This document shows positions 16,261 through 24,576 of a stretch of DNA of 64,000 bases, one piece after another (position 1 is the stretch's first letter; every line of letters starts with the position of its first letter). The position numbers and the translations under genes were made by a program. The notes below the pieces were generated by a model, which was not told the origin of the DNA, did no database searches, and saw nothing but the letters and a program-made list of their open reading frames with translations. Where the stretch lies: assembly GCF_016901815.1 (NCBI RefSeq), contig NZ_JACSNR010000006.1, positions 62,001 through 126,000 on the forward strand, written 5' to 3'. Source of the stretch: Hydrogenoanaerobacterium saccharovorans. GTDB lineage: Bacteria > Bacillota > Clostridia > Oscillospirales > Ruminococcaceae.

Positions 16261-17506
16261 CACTGCTGTAATGGACTATCAAAAACTCGATGAGCGGCGG
16301 AAGTTCTATTTCGCCTGCTGTCTGGTGGGGGCATTCTTTGTGGGCCTGGCCTATACCTGGTCGGTACTCCAGTCCCCGTTCATTGCCCTGCTGGGCGGCG
16401 ACGCGGTCAAGTCCACTGTCGTGCTCTGCTATACTGTAACAGTGCTCTCCTCTACCATGAGCCCCTCCATTCTGGGCGGCTTCATCAAAAAACTGGGCAC
16501 CCGCCGCACCATCGCCCTGGGCAGTATTCTGTTCGGCGCCGGTTATGTGATCTCCGGCTATACCACCTCCATGGCGGTCTTCTTCCTGGCTTTCGGTCTG
16601 GGTACCGGCGTGGGTTCCGGCCTGATCTACCCCACCATCATGGGCTATATGGCAAGCCTCTATCCCGATAAGCGGGGCTCGGTTTCGGGCATTATCGCCG
16701 GTGTCTATGGCGGCGCGTCCATCTTCCTGTCCCCGATGCTCGCCGGTATGATCGAGAGCCGCAGTCTCTCCTTTGCCCTGACTGTGGCCGGCGGTGCCGC
16801 TCTGGTGGTCATCTTCGCCGTTGCCATGCTGATCCAGCCGGTTCCCCAGGGCTATCTGGAATACAAGTGCGGTTCCGGTTCCGCCGGCGCGGGCCGGGCT
16901 GCCCGCTCGGTCTATGACCTCGACCGGGCCGGTATGGTGAAAACTGCCATGTTCTATGTGGCAATCGTTGCCTTTGCCTTTGGCTGTACCTCCGGTATGA
17001 TGGTCATCAGTCAGGTGTCTGCCATCATGCAGGAGAGCTTTGCCCTCACTGCCACTCAGGCGGCCTTCTATGTGTCCATCATGTCCTTTATGAGCATGTC
17101 CGGACGCTTCCTCTGGGGCATTGTCACCGACCACTTTGACAAGTATATCACCCTCTGCATCATCTGCGGTCTGCCGGTGATCGCCATGGGAGTCCTGGCG
17201 GTTTCCGATGCCATGATGGTAGCTGTGGTCTGTCTGGCTGTGACTGCCCTCTGCTATGGCGGCTTCGGCAGTACCATCACCCCCATCACCGCTGACCTGT
17301 TCGGTGCGGCTCATGTCACCGAAAACTATGGCGTGATGTATCTGGCCTTCGGCTTTGCCGGTCTGGCTGGCCCGCAGATTGCCGTCAAGCTCAGCACCGG
17401 CGGGGATTACTCCATGGCCTTCCTGGCTGCCTGTGCCATTTCCGCTGTGGCCTTTGTCATGGCGCTGATCGTTCGCCGTAAAGTACAGGCTGTGATTCAC
17501 AGCTGA
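16253..17506 (+). CDS. MFS transporter, OFA (oxalate/formate antiporter) family
   Basis: The protein has 417 residues and about twelve membrane segments. The OFA pattern is visible in the first helix (GLAYTWSVLQSPF), the loop RRTIALGSILFGAGY, and GVGSGLIYPTIMGYMASLYPDKRG. The ATG at 16253 overlaps the dehydrogenase stop and follows GGGAGG, so it is translationally coupled. Members exchange oxalate, formate, lactate or other small monocarboxylates. LysR control and coupling to a 3-hydroxyacyl dehydrogenase point to uptake of a hydroxy acid, which is inference. Confidence 0.9.
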   Translation: MTDTAVMDYQKLDERRKFYFACCLVGAFFVGLAYTWSVLQSPFIALLGGDAVKSTVVLCYTVTVLSSTMSPSILGGFIKKLGTRRTIALGSILFGAGYVISGYTTSMAVFFLAFGLGTGVGSGLIYPTIMGYMASLYPDKRGSVSGIIAGVYGGASIFLSPMLAGMIESRSLSFALTVAGGAALVVIFAVAMLIQPVPQGYLEYKCGSGSAGAGRAARSVYDLDRAGMVKTAMFYVAIVAFAFGCTSGMMVISQVSAIMQESFALTATQAAFYVSIMSFMSMSGRFLWGIVTDHFDKYITLCIICGLPVIAMGVLAVSDAMMVAVVCLAVTALCYGGFGSTITPITADLFGAAHVTENYGVMYLAFGFAGLAGPQIAVKLSTGGDYSMAFLAACAISAVAFVMALIVRRKVQAVIHS

Positions 17507-17533
17507 CTTTTTCCATAAATCCTCTCTTCTGCG

Positions 17534-17571
17534 GACCGTCCTCCGGAACTTCCCGGGGGACGGTCTTTTTT
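17534..17571 (+). terminator. terminator of the dehydrogenase-transporter operon
   Basis: GACCGTC pairs with GACGGTC, with an inner CCGG/CCGG, followed by TTTTTTA. Confidence 0.8.
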
Positions 17572-17639
17572 ATAGAGGCGCCTCTGCCGCTGTGGGTGAG
17601 GCAGAGTCCGATCCGAAAACGGAATAAAAAGCAAAAAGA

Positions 17640-17665
17640 AAAGAGCCGTTTTGCAGCGGCTCTTT
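17640..17665 (-). terminator. terminator of the amino-acid ABC operon
   Basis: AAAGAGCCG and CGGCTCTTT with an 8-base loop; on the minus strand TTTTCTTTTTGC follows. Confidence 0.75.
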
Positions 17666-17700
17666 CCCGATATTTGAAAGACTGGATTCAGACAATCCTA

Positions 17701-18507
17701 TCAGTTGTGCAGCAGCATCCGGTCGGAGAGTGCATTCTCTCCTCCGGCCTGAGCAAACAGCTTCAGGAGCTGATCCACGGTGAGCTTCTTTTTCTCCTCG
17801 CCCTGAATATCCAGGATAATCCGTCCCTCGTCCATCATGATCAGACGGTTGCCATGGCGTATGGCATCATTCATGTTATGGGTGATCATCAGGGTTGTGA
17901 GCTGGCTCTGGTTCACCACCTGATCTGTAATATCCAGCACCTTAGCCGCTGTTTTGGGGTCCAGCGCGGCGGTATGCTCATCCAGCAGCAGGAGCTTCGG
18001 CTTCTGCATCGTCGCCATAATCAGTGTGATCGCCTGGCGCTGACCGCCGGAGAGCAGCCCGATCTTATCATCCAGCCGGCGCTCCAGCCCCAGACCCAGC
18101 ATTTCCAGCGCCTTGATGAACTCCTGGTTTTCCCCTTTGGGGAGGCCCCAGCGCAGTCCCCGGTGCTTTCCCCGCCGGGCAGCCAGTGCCAGGTTCTCTG
18201 ATACCGACATCTTGGCAGCAGTGCCCTGCATGGGGTCCTGGAACACCCGGCCCAGCAATCCGGCACGCTTGTGTTCCGGCAGGCGGGTCACATCCACCGA
18301 ATCGATGCGGATCTCGCCGGAATCCACCCCGATGGTACCGGCGATGCTGTTGAGCAGAGTGGACTTTCCAGCGCCATTTCCGCCGATAACAGTGACATAG
18401 TCCCCCTCCTTCAGCGTCAGTGACACCCCTTTGAGCACATGATTCTCGTTGGGGGTACCGGGATTGAACGTCTTGTGAAGATTGGTAATCTGCAGCATAT
18501 CAGTCAT
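17701..18507 (-). CDS. ABC importer ATP-binding protein (TrpY-like partner of PF04392 binding proteins)
   Basis: The protein has 268 residues. Walker A is GGNGAGKSTLLNSIAG, the signature is LLSGGQRQAITL and Walker B LLLLDEHTAALDPKTA, where the histidine after the catalytic glutamate is typical of this transporter group. It starts at the ATG after GGGGGAGGG; an earlier ATG at 18525 overlaps the permease stop and is less likely. It is the last gene of the operon binding protein, permease, ATPase, controlled by the Tyr T-box. Confidence 0.9.
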   Translation of the reverse strand: MTDMLQITNLHKTFNPGTPNENHVLKGVSLTLKEGDYVTVIGGNGAGKSTLLNSIAGTIGVDSGEIRIDSVDVTRLPEHKRAGLLGRVFQDPMQGTAAKMSVSENLALAARRGKHRGLRWGLPKGENQEFIKALEMLGLGLERRLDDKIGLLSGGQRQAITLIMATMQKPKLLLLDEHTAALDPKTAAKVLDITDQVVNQSQLTTLMITHNMNDAIRHGNRLIMMDEGRIILDIQGEEKKKLTVDQLLKLFAQAGGENALSDRMLLHN

Positions 18508-18524
18508 AGATAGTCCCTCCCCCA

Positions 18525-19439
18525 TTACTTGCTCTGTACGGCACAGCCAGCTGAAACACGCCGGGGCCGGAACAGGGTGATTGCCTTCCCCTGGATATTG
18601 GGGATAGACAGCGCTGCCGCTACGGTAATGGCTGTAAACAACCGCAGGTCTGTAGGCTGCATTCCCAGCTCAATGACAAAGGCTATGATAATCCGGTAGA
18701 TCACTGCGCCCAGTGCCATAGAGAAGAAACGCCGCAGGAAGCCGCCCCGGTCAAACAGCACCTCACCGATGATGACCGATGCCAGGCCGATCACAATGGC
18801 ACCCTGGCCCATTGTAATATCGGCATAGCGCTGGTTCTGAGCGATCAGTGCTCCTGAAAATGCCACCAGACCATTGCTGAGCATCAGGCCCAGCAGCTTC
18901 ATGGTATCGGTATTGATCCCCTGGGCCCGTGCCATTTTCTCATTGTCGCCGGTGGCACGGATGGCACAGCCCAGCTCGGTGCCGAAGAACCAGTAGAGGA
19001 AGAGGATCACTGCGGCTGTCAGACCGGCCCCTACCAGCATCACAGCCCATTGACCGGTGATCCCCAGTGCCGAGATGCCTGTAAAGACGGTATCACTCTT
19101 GAGCAGGGTGATATTCGCCTTTCCCATGATCCGGATATTGATGGAATACAGGGCAATCATGCTGAGAATGCCCGAGAGCAGCCCGGGAATCTTCAGCTTG
19201 GTATGCAGGACTCCAGTAACCCATCCCGCTGCCATACCGCCTGCAATGGCAGCGGCAGTAGCCAGGACAGGGTCCACTCCGTCATAGATCAGCCTTGCCG
19301 CAATGGCAGCTCCCATTGTAATGCTTCCCTCCACTGTGAGGTCGGCATAGTCCAGAATCCGGTAGGTGAGAAATACACCCAGTGTCATAATTGCCCAAAG
19401 CAGTCCCAATGAAACTGCGCCTAGTACTATATTCAGCAT
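18525..19439 (-). CDS. ABC importer permease (PF02653-like, TrpP/TrpY system)
   Basis: The protein has 304 residues and eight to ten hydrophobic segments. Family marks are TYRILDYADLTVEGSITMGA near residue 30 and GCAIRATGDNEKMARAQGIN, the loop that contacts the ATPase. This branched-chain-like permease type works with PF04392 lipoproteins. Its start is 21 bases after the upstream binding-protein stop. Only one permease is present for two binding proteins. Confidence 0.9.
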   Translation of the reverse strand: MLNIVLGAVSLGLLWAIMTLGVFLTYRILDYADLTVEGSITMGAAIAARLIYDGVDPVLATAAAIAGGMAAGWVTGVLHTKLKIPGLLSGILSMIALYSINIRIMGKANITLLKSDTVFTGISALGITGQWAVMLVGAGLTAAVILFLYWFFGTELGCAIRATGDNEKMARAQGINTDTMKLLGLMLSNGLVAFSGALIAQNQRYADITMGQGAIVIGLASVIIGEVLFDRGGFLRRFFSMALGAVIYRIIIAFVIELGMQPTDLRLFTAITVAAALSIPNIQGKAITLFRPRRVSAGCAVQSK

Positions 19440-19460
19440 TGCTTGCCTCTTTTCTCACTG

Positions 19461-20429
19461 TTATTCCGCAAATTCCAGCAAATGCTCCGGAATTTCGATT
19501 CCGATCTCCTCTGCCATGGATTTGCTGATTGTGTAACTGTAATCGCTCTGCGACTGAATGGGCATGACTGCCGGATCAGCACCTTCCAGGACTTCCACTG
19601 CCATCTCGCCGGTCTGCCGGCCAAGATTGTAGTAGTCCAGTCCCAGCGAGGCCAGTCCTCCTTCTGCCACACAGTTCCCCTCTCCCCAGAATACCGGGAT
19701 CTTGGCTGTCTGCGCCGCAGATCCTACCAGTGCCGCCGAAGCTGCCAGGGTATTGTCCGTGGGAATATACAGGGCATCGCATTTACCCAGGATGGACTGT
19801 ACAGCCTGCTGCACATCATTGCTGCCGGTGACAGTCTGCTCCACATAGCCCACATTCATCTCCTCCAGGACAGCCTTGACCTCCTGGATCTGGAGCGCCG
19901 AGTTGTCCTCGCTGCTGGTGTAGAGCAGGCCCACGGTCTGCACATCGGGCAGAAACTCCCGGATCAGCTCCATCTGCTCCCGGATAGGGTTCATATCGTT
20001 GGTACCGGTGACATTGGTGCCCGGCGCCTCATTGGACTGGACCAGGCCGGCATCCACCGGGTCGGTCACCGCAGTAATCAGCACGGGAATCTCACTGGTC
20101 TGGGAGGCGATGCTCTGGGCAGCGCCGGTGCCGATTGCCAGTACCAGGTCACAGTCATCGCCTACAAACCGCTGGCTGATAGTGAGCAGTGCGGAGGAAT
20201 CACCCTGAGCATTCTGATAGTCGATCTCAATGGTCTCCCCGTCCACATAGCCATGGTCTGCCAGGGCGTCCACAAATCCCTCCCGGGCCGAATCCAGTGC
20301 GGCATGTTCCGCTGGCTGGATAATGCCGATCCGGAGTTTCTGCTCCCCGGAATCCGATGGGTTCGATGCACAGGCAGTCATTGATACTGCCAGCAGCATT
20401 GCTGTCATTGCCAGGCCAAACTTTTTCAT
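19461..20429 (-). CDS. ABC transporter substrate-binding lipoprotein (PF04392), Tyr-T-box copy
   Basis: The protein has 322 residues with a lipoprotein signal ending MTAC (C20). The type 1 periplasmic-binding fold begins RIGIIQPAEH and has FVGDDCDLVLAIGTGAAQSIA and PVLITAVTDPVDAGLV. It is nearly identical to the paralogue at 20942 in the N-terminal lobe and differs mainly from about residue 200 on, in the ligand-facing second lobe. It lies behind a T-box whose specifier I read as UAC, so the likely ligand is tyrosine. This is inference from regulation. It starts at an ATG after AGAGGGAAATGTT. Confidence 0.88.
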   Translation of the reverse strand: MKKFGLAMTAMLLAVSMTACASNPSDSGEQKLRIGIIQPAEHAALDSAREGFVDALADHGYVDGETIEIDYQNAQGDSSALLTISQRFVGDDCDLVLAIGTGAAQSIASQTSEIPVLITAVTDPVDAGLVQSNEAPGTNVTGTNDMNPIREQMELIREFLPDVQTVGLLYTSSEDNSALQIQEVKAVLEEMNVGYVEQTVTGSNDVQQAVQSILGKCDALYIPTDNTLAASAALVGSAAQTAKIPVFWGEGNCVAEGGLASLGLDYYNLGRQTGEMAVEVLEGADPAVMPIQSQSDYSYTISKSMAEEIGIEIPEHLLEFAE

Positions 20430-20462
20430 AACATTTCCCTCTTTCTTTCCCAGAGGAACAAA

Positions 20463-20747
20463 AAATCCCGTCCTCTGAATAAAATTTCAGAGGACGGGAG
20501 AAATTCCCGTGTTACCACCTCTATTTATCGGCTCCTCACGGAGACCGACCTCGACGGGTATCGTGCCTTTTTTGCAGAATACCCTGCGCTGTAACGGGCG
20601 GACCCGGAGCCGGCTACCCGGACCCTGAGGTCTTTCACCGGTCAGCTAAGGGGTGTATTCGGGAGCAAGGAACATACTTCTCTTTCACCAACCGGAAGCT
20701 CTCTGAATGTTCTGAACTGCTCACTACTGGTCCCCTATTATTGCTTT
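20463..20747 (-). promoter_or_regulatory. T-box riboswitch, specifier UAC (tyrosine)
   Basis: The leader carries every T-box element. Loop E AGUA is near the 5-prime end; AGAGAGC and GGUUGGUG form the stem I apex. The specifier loop reads GAA-UAC-ACC with UAC at 20655-20657, bounded by the pairs GAGCA/UGCUC above and GGGG/CCCC below. The T-box proper is AGAGGUGGUAACACGGG (20506-20522), whose UGGU pairs with an ACCA tRNA end. A 14-bp terminator stem (20466-20479 with 20486-20499) is followed by U6. tRNA-Tyr has A73, consistent with that U. Confidence 0.92.
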
Positions 20748-20753
20748 TTCTGC

Positions 20754-20782
20754 ATTATATCCTCACTGCAGACCCCTGTCAA
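20754..20782 (-). promoter_or_regulatory. consensus sigma-A promoter of the Tyr T-box operon
   Basis: TTGACA (20777-20782) and TATAAT (20754-20759), both perfect, with a 17-base spacer. Transcription would begin near 20747. Confidence 0.9.
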
Positions 20783-20941
20783 TATCGGCGGCAATTCTTT
20801 GGCATTCTGCTGCATTTCAGCCGGCACTTTTGCACTTTAAACTGTACAATTTACCGATTTAAAGCAGAGGTTTCTGTGGATAACCTGAGAATACATGTTA
20901 TGATTGTCAAGCTGCACCATTCAGTCTGTTTGAAAAATCAA

Positions 20942-21928
20942 TCAGGCTGCATCGCCCATTTTTTCCAGCAGCGACTGGGGAAGTTCCATCCCCAGTGCCG
21001 AAAGCATCTCCTCATTGACCACATAGTCATACTGGTTCTGGGACTGGACCGGCATCGAAGCAGGGTCCGCACCTTCCAGCACCTGGGCTGCCATTTCACC
21101 GGTCTGGTAGCCAAGGTTGTAGTAGTTGAGCCCCAGAGTGATCAGACCGCCGGCTTCCACCATGCCTGTGGCGCCGCAGATGACCGGAGTTCCCGACTCC
21201 ATGACCACACTTCCCACCAGCGGCATGGCAGATGCGAAGGTATTGTCAGTGGGAATATAGATCGCATCACATCGGGTCACAATGGACTGTACAGCCTGCT
21301 GCACATCGTTGCTGCCGGTGACGGTCTGCTCCACATAGTCCAGATTCATCTCCTCCAGAATGGCCTTTGCCTCCTCGATCTGAAGAATCGAATTGTCCTC
21401 GCTGCTGGTGTAGAGGAGGCCTACGGTCTGCGCATCGGGCAGAATCTCCGGGATCAGTTCCAGCTGTTCCCGGATGGGGTTCATATCGTTGGTACCGGTG
21501 ACATTGGTACCCGGCGCTTCACTGGACTGCACCAGACCGGCGTCCACCGGGTCGGTCACAGCGGTGATCAGAACAGGGATCTCACTGGTCTGGGAGGCAA
21601 TGCTCTGGGCTGCACCGGTGCCGATTGCCAGCACCAGGTCGCAGTCATCTCCCACAAACCGCTGGCTGATGGTGAGCAATGCGGAGGAATCACCCTGGGC
21701 GTTCTGGTAGTCCAGCACGATGGTATCGCCATCGATATAGCCATGGTCTGCCAGAGCCTGGACAAAGCCCTCCCGGGCTGCGTCCAGTGATTCATGCTCC
21801 ATGGGCTGGATAATGCCGATGCGGAGCGTCTCTGCTTCGCCAGAGGAGGAGCTGCCGCCGGTCTGGGAGCAGCCAGCCAGTGACAGCATCAGCGCGGAAG
21901 CCATGAGCAGTGCAAGTGTTCTTTTCAT
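20942..21928 (-). CDS. ABC transporter substrate-binding lipoprotein (PF04392), Phe-T-box copy
   Basis: The protein has 328 residues with a lipobox LAGC (C20). It is a tandem paralogue of the protein at 19461: long blocks such as FVGDDCDLVLAIGTGAAQ are identical, while the C-terminal lobe has diverged (for example PVICGATGMVEAGG against PVFWGEGNCVAEGG). The T-box upstream has a UUC specifier, so phenylalanine is the inferred ligand. No permease follows directly and no terminator is seen before the next promoter, so it must share the single permease and ATPase downstream. I start at the ATG after AGAGGG; the open frame extends ten codons upstream. Confidence 0.88.
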   Translation of the reverse strand: MKRTLALLMASALMLSLAGCSQTGGSSSSGEAETLRIGIIQPMEHESLDAAREGFVQALADHGYIDGDTIVLDYQNAQGDSSALLTISQRFVGDDCDLVLAIGTGAAQSIASQTSEIPVLITAVTDPVDAGLVQSSEAPGTNVTGTNDMNPIREQLELIPEILPDAQTVGLLYTSSEDNSILQIEEAKAILEEMNLDYVEQTVTGSNDVQQAVQSIVTRCDAIYIPTDNTFASAMPLVGSVVMESGTPVICGATGMVEAGGLITLGLNYYNLGYQTGEMAAQVLEGADPASMPVQSQNQYDYVVNEEMLSALGMELPQSLLEKMGDAA

Positions 21929-21962
21929 ACAGATAACCCTCTTTCTTTTCGAGGACAAAACA

Positions 21963-22245
21963 AAAATCCCGTCCTCTGAATAAAATTTCAGAGGACGGGA
22001 GAAATTCCCGTGTTACCACCTCTATTTATCGGCTCCTCACGGAATCCGACCTCGACGGGTATCGTGCCTTTTTTGCAGAATACCCTGCGCGATAACGGGC
22101 GGACCCGGAGCCGACTACACAGGCAGACTGCCCTTTCATCGGTCAGCTAAAGGAGGAATTCACAAGCGCATCCTGCACCTCATCACACCAACCGAGGCTC
22201 TCTGAGCATTCTGACTTCTTGCTACTGGTTCCTTATCATCGCTTT
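21963..22245 (-). promoter_or_regulatory. T-box riboswitch, specifier UUC (phenylalanine)
   Basis: The architecture is that of the leader at 20463, and the 3-prime 150 bases are almost identical to it, including the T-box (22007-22023) and the terminator (21967-21980 with 21987-22000). Stem I differs: loop E AGUA, then GCAAG/CUUGU, then the specifier loop GAA-UUC-C with UUC at 22156-22158, closed below by UAAGGA/UCCUUUA. The discriminator-pairing U fits A73 of tRNA-Phe. The base after the specifier is C rather than the usual A. Confidence 0.88.
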
Positions 22246-22251
22246 TTTTGC

Positions 22252-22280
22252 ATTATATTCCGTGGGTTTTACATTGTCAA
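22252..22280 (-). promoter_or_regulatory. consensus sigma-A promoter of the Phe T-box gene
   Basis: TTGACA (22275-22280) and TATAAT (22252-22257) with a 17-base spacer, the same arrangement as the Tyr copy but with unrelated spacer sequence. Confidence 0.9.
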
Positions 22281-22322
22281 CCCCACCGGAATATTTTTGT
22301 GAAACGCTGACAATTCTTCGAT

Positions 22323-22555
22323 TTACTCATTAGAAGTGTTAAACAAAATGCAGAATCTGATCTCCGACCTTTCATTTTGCTGCACTCTGCGGAAATTCTG
22401 TGCCTGTACCCGCCTGGTATCCCCAATCGGAGTCCATTCCACGCCCTCTGTATCAATGTCCGCAGTGAGCAGATATATGCCATCCTTCGTCATCGATATG
22501 CACTGCCGTCATCAGATCCCCGCTATCAGCATCCAAACCATACTCAAATCAATAT
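22323..22555 (-). other. possible gene remnant or very small ORF
   Basis: An ATG at 22493 opens 56 codons (MTKDGIYLLTADIDTEGVEW and onward) without a ribosome-binding site. A second frame just upstream reads YGLDADSGDLMTAVHI, which would join the first in a natural way if one frameshift were removed. This looks like the decayed end of a gene whose identity I cannot tell. The rest of 22281-22637 holds nothing else. Confidence 0.25.
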
Positions 22556-22637
22556 ATATTTTATTTATTATAGCGCACTGCCGCTTGTTGTAGCCGGATT
22601 TCTTGCAAAAATTCCGAGCTGCACTGTGCTAAAAGAA

Positions 22638-22669
22638 AACAACTGCACAGACATGGCTGCACAGTTGTT
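22638..22669 (-). terminator. terminator after the decayed ABC exporter operon
   Basis: AACAACTG and CAGTTGTT arms with further partial pairing inside, followed on the minus strand by TTCTTTTAG. Confidence 0.6.
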
Positions 22670-22683
22670 CCGAACTGGTTTGA

Positions 22684-24576
22684 TTATGCCCCGATGGCGT
22701 TGCCGGTATAGAGCTGATAATACCGGCCCTTCTCCGCGATGAGCTGATCGTGTGTGCCCCGCTCGACGATGCGTCCCTGCTCCAGTACCATGATGCAGTC
22801 GGAATTCCGCACAGTGGACAGCCGGTGCGCAATCACAAAGGTGGTGCGACCGTTCATCAGGGCGTCCATGCCCTCCTGGACCAGCTTCTCGGTACGGGTA
22901 TCAATGGAGGATGTCGCCTCATCCAGGATCAGCACCGGCGGGTCCGCCACTGCGGCACGGGCAATGGCCAGCAGCTGCCGCTGTCCCTGGGAGAGGTTGG
23001 CGCCATCTCCGGTCAGCACGGTCTGGTAGCCGTCCGGCAGGCGGCGGATAAACCCATCGGCATTGGCAAGCTCTGCCGCGGCGATGCACTCCTCATCGGT
23101 GGCATCCAGCCGTCCATAGCGGATATTCTCCATCACAGTCCCGGTGAACAGGTGGGTGTCCTGCAGGACAATCCCCAGCGACCGGCGCAGATCAGCCTTT
23201 CTGATCTTGTTGATATTGATGCCGTCATAGCGGATCTTGCCGTCCGCAATGTCGTAAAAGCGGTTGATGAGGTTGGTGATGGTGGTCTTGACGGCACCGG
23301 TGGAGCCTACAAAGGCAATCTTCTGGCCCGGGGTGGCATACAGTTTGATGTTGTGCAGGACAATCTTGCCCTCCTCATAGCCGAAATCCACATCGTCAAA
23401 GGTGATGTCCCCTTCCAGCTTCTGATAGGTGACGGTCCCGTCTGCCCTATGCGGATGCTTCCAGGCCCAGAGGTTGGTGCGTTCCTGAGTTTCAGTCAGA
23501 GTGCCGTCAGGTTCCTCCCGGACATTCACCAGGGTGACATATCCATCGTCCTCCTCCGGCTCCTCGTCCATCAGGTCGAAGATTCTCTGGGCGCCTGCCA
23601 TTGCCATCACAATGCTGTTGAGCTGCTGGCTGATCTGGCTCACCGGCTGGGTGGAGTTCTTATTGAGGGTCAGGAAAGACACCAGTGTGCTCAGGGTCAG
23701 CCCCAGATAGCCGTTCAGCGCAAAGATGGCGCCTGTCACCGCGCACAGCACATAGCTGACATTTCCAAGGTTTGCGTTGATGGGCATGCTGATATTGGAA
23801 AAGGTGTTGGCCTTGTCAGCACTCTCCCGCAGCTGCTTGTTGAGAATCCGGAACTGTTCCAGGCTCTTCTCCTCATGGCAGAATACCTTGACGACCTTCT
23901 GTCCGTCCATCATCTCCTCGATATAGCCGTTCACAATGCCCAGATCCTTCTGCTGCCGCGCAAAATACATGGAGGACTTTGCGGCAATCCGGGAGGTGAC
24001 AAAGAGCATGACTCCGATTGCCGCCAGTGTGATGAGGGTCAGCGGGACATCCAGCACCAGCATGCTCACAAAGGAGGTGAGGATAGTCACGCTGGAGTTG
24101 ATGACCTGCGGAATGCTTTGGCTCATCAGCTGGCGCAGGGTGTCCACATCGTTGGTATAGACCGACATGATGTCGCCATGGGCATGGGTATCAAAATAAC
24201 GGATGGGCAGCGATTCCATGTGCCGGAACAGCTCGATCCGGAGATTGCGCATGGTGACCTGGCTGACATTCACCATGATCCGGTTATAGCTGTAAGCACA
24301 GAGGATGCCAAGCCCATAGGTGCCCCCCACCGAGAGCAGTGCTCCCGCCAGGGCTGTATAATCCGGGGTCTGTGCCTGGGTAAGGGGCACGATATAATCA
24401 TCGATCAGGCTCTGCATGAACAGGGTTCCCCGCAGGGTCGCCAGTACCGACCCCAGAATGCAGATTACCACGATCAGGAATGAAAACTTATAATTCCGGA
24501 GCATATACCCCAGTACCCGCTTCATGGCCTGGAGTTGCTGCTTTGTACTCATTTTACTGTTTGTCTGTGCCATCAT
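22684..24576 (-). CDS. ABC exporter half-transporter with an altered Walker A (G to V)
   Basis: The protein has 630 residues: an ABC_membrane domain (about residues 30-330, six helices, HMESLPIRYFDTHAHGDIMS coupling region), a linker insertion of about 60 residues, and a nucleotide-binding domain. Signature (LSQGQRQLLAIARA) and Walker B (VLILDEATSSID) are intact. Walker A reads GSTGAVKTT where the family has GSTGAGKTT: a valine codon GTC stands where GGC is expected, near residue 425. That single base change should harm ATP binding. It is the second gene of a heterodimer operon, joined to the upstream half by an ATGA overlap; that half is truncated, so the pump is probably inactive. Confidence 0.88.
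   Translation of the reverse strand: MMAQTNSKMSTKQQLQAMKRVLGYMLRNYKFSFLIVVICILGSVLATLRGTLFMQSLIDDYIVPLTQAQTPDYTALAGALLSVGGTYGLGILCAYSYNRIMVNVSQVTMRNLRIELFRHMESLPIRYFDTHAHGDIMSVYTNDVDTLRQLMSQSIPQVINSSVTILTSFVSMLVLDVPLTLITLAAIGVMLFVTSRIAAKSSMYFARQQKDLGIVNGYIEEMMDGQKVVKVFCHEEKSLEQFRILNKQLRESADKANTFSNISMPINANLGNVSYVLCAVTGAIFALNGYLGLTLSTLVSFLTLNKNSTQPVSQISQQLNSIVMAMAGAQRIFDLMDEEPEEDDGYVTLVNVREEPDGTLTETQERTNLWAWKHPHRADGTVTYQKLEGDITFDDVDFGYEEGKIVLHNIKLYATPGQKIAFVGSTGAVKTTITNLINRFYDIADGKIRYDGININKIRKADLRRSLGIVLQDTHLFTGTVMENIRYGRLDATDEECIAAAELANADGFIRRLPDGYQTVLTGDGANLSQGQRQLLAIARAAVADPPVLILDEATSSIDTRTEKLVQEGMDALMNGRTTFVIAHRLSTVRNSDCIMVLEQGRIVERGTHDQLIAEKGRYYQLYTGNAIGA

Noticed and set aside
20461-22245. 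Repeated 150-base blocks that might be a repeat array or CRISPR-like element
   Set aside because: There are only two copies, each in the same place within a complete T-box leader, so they are duplicated riboswitches.
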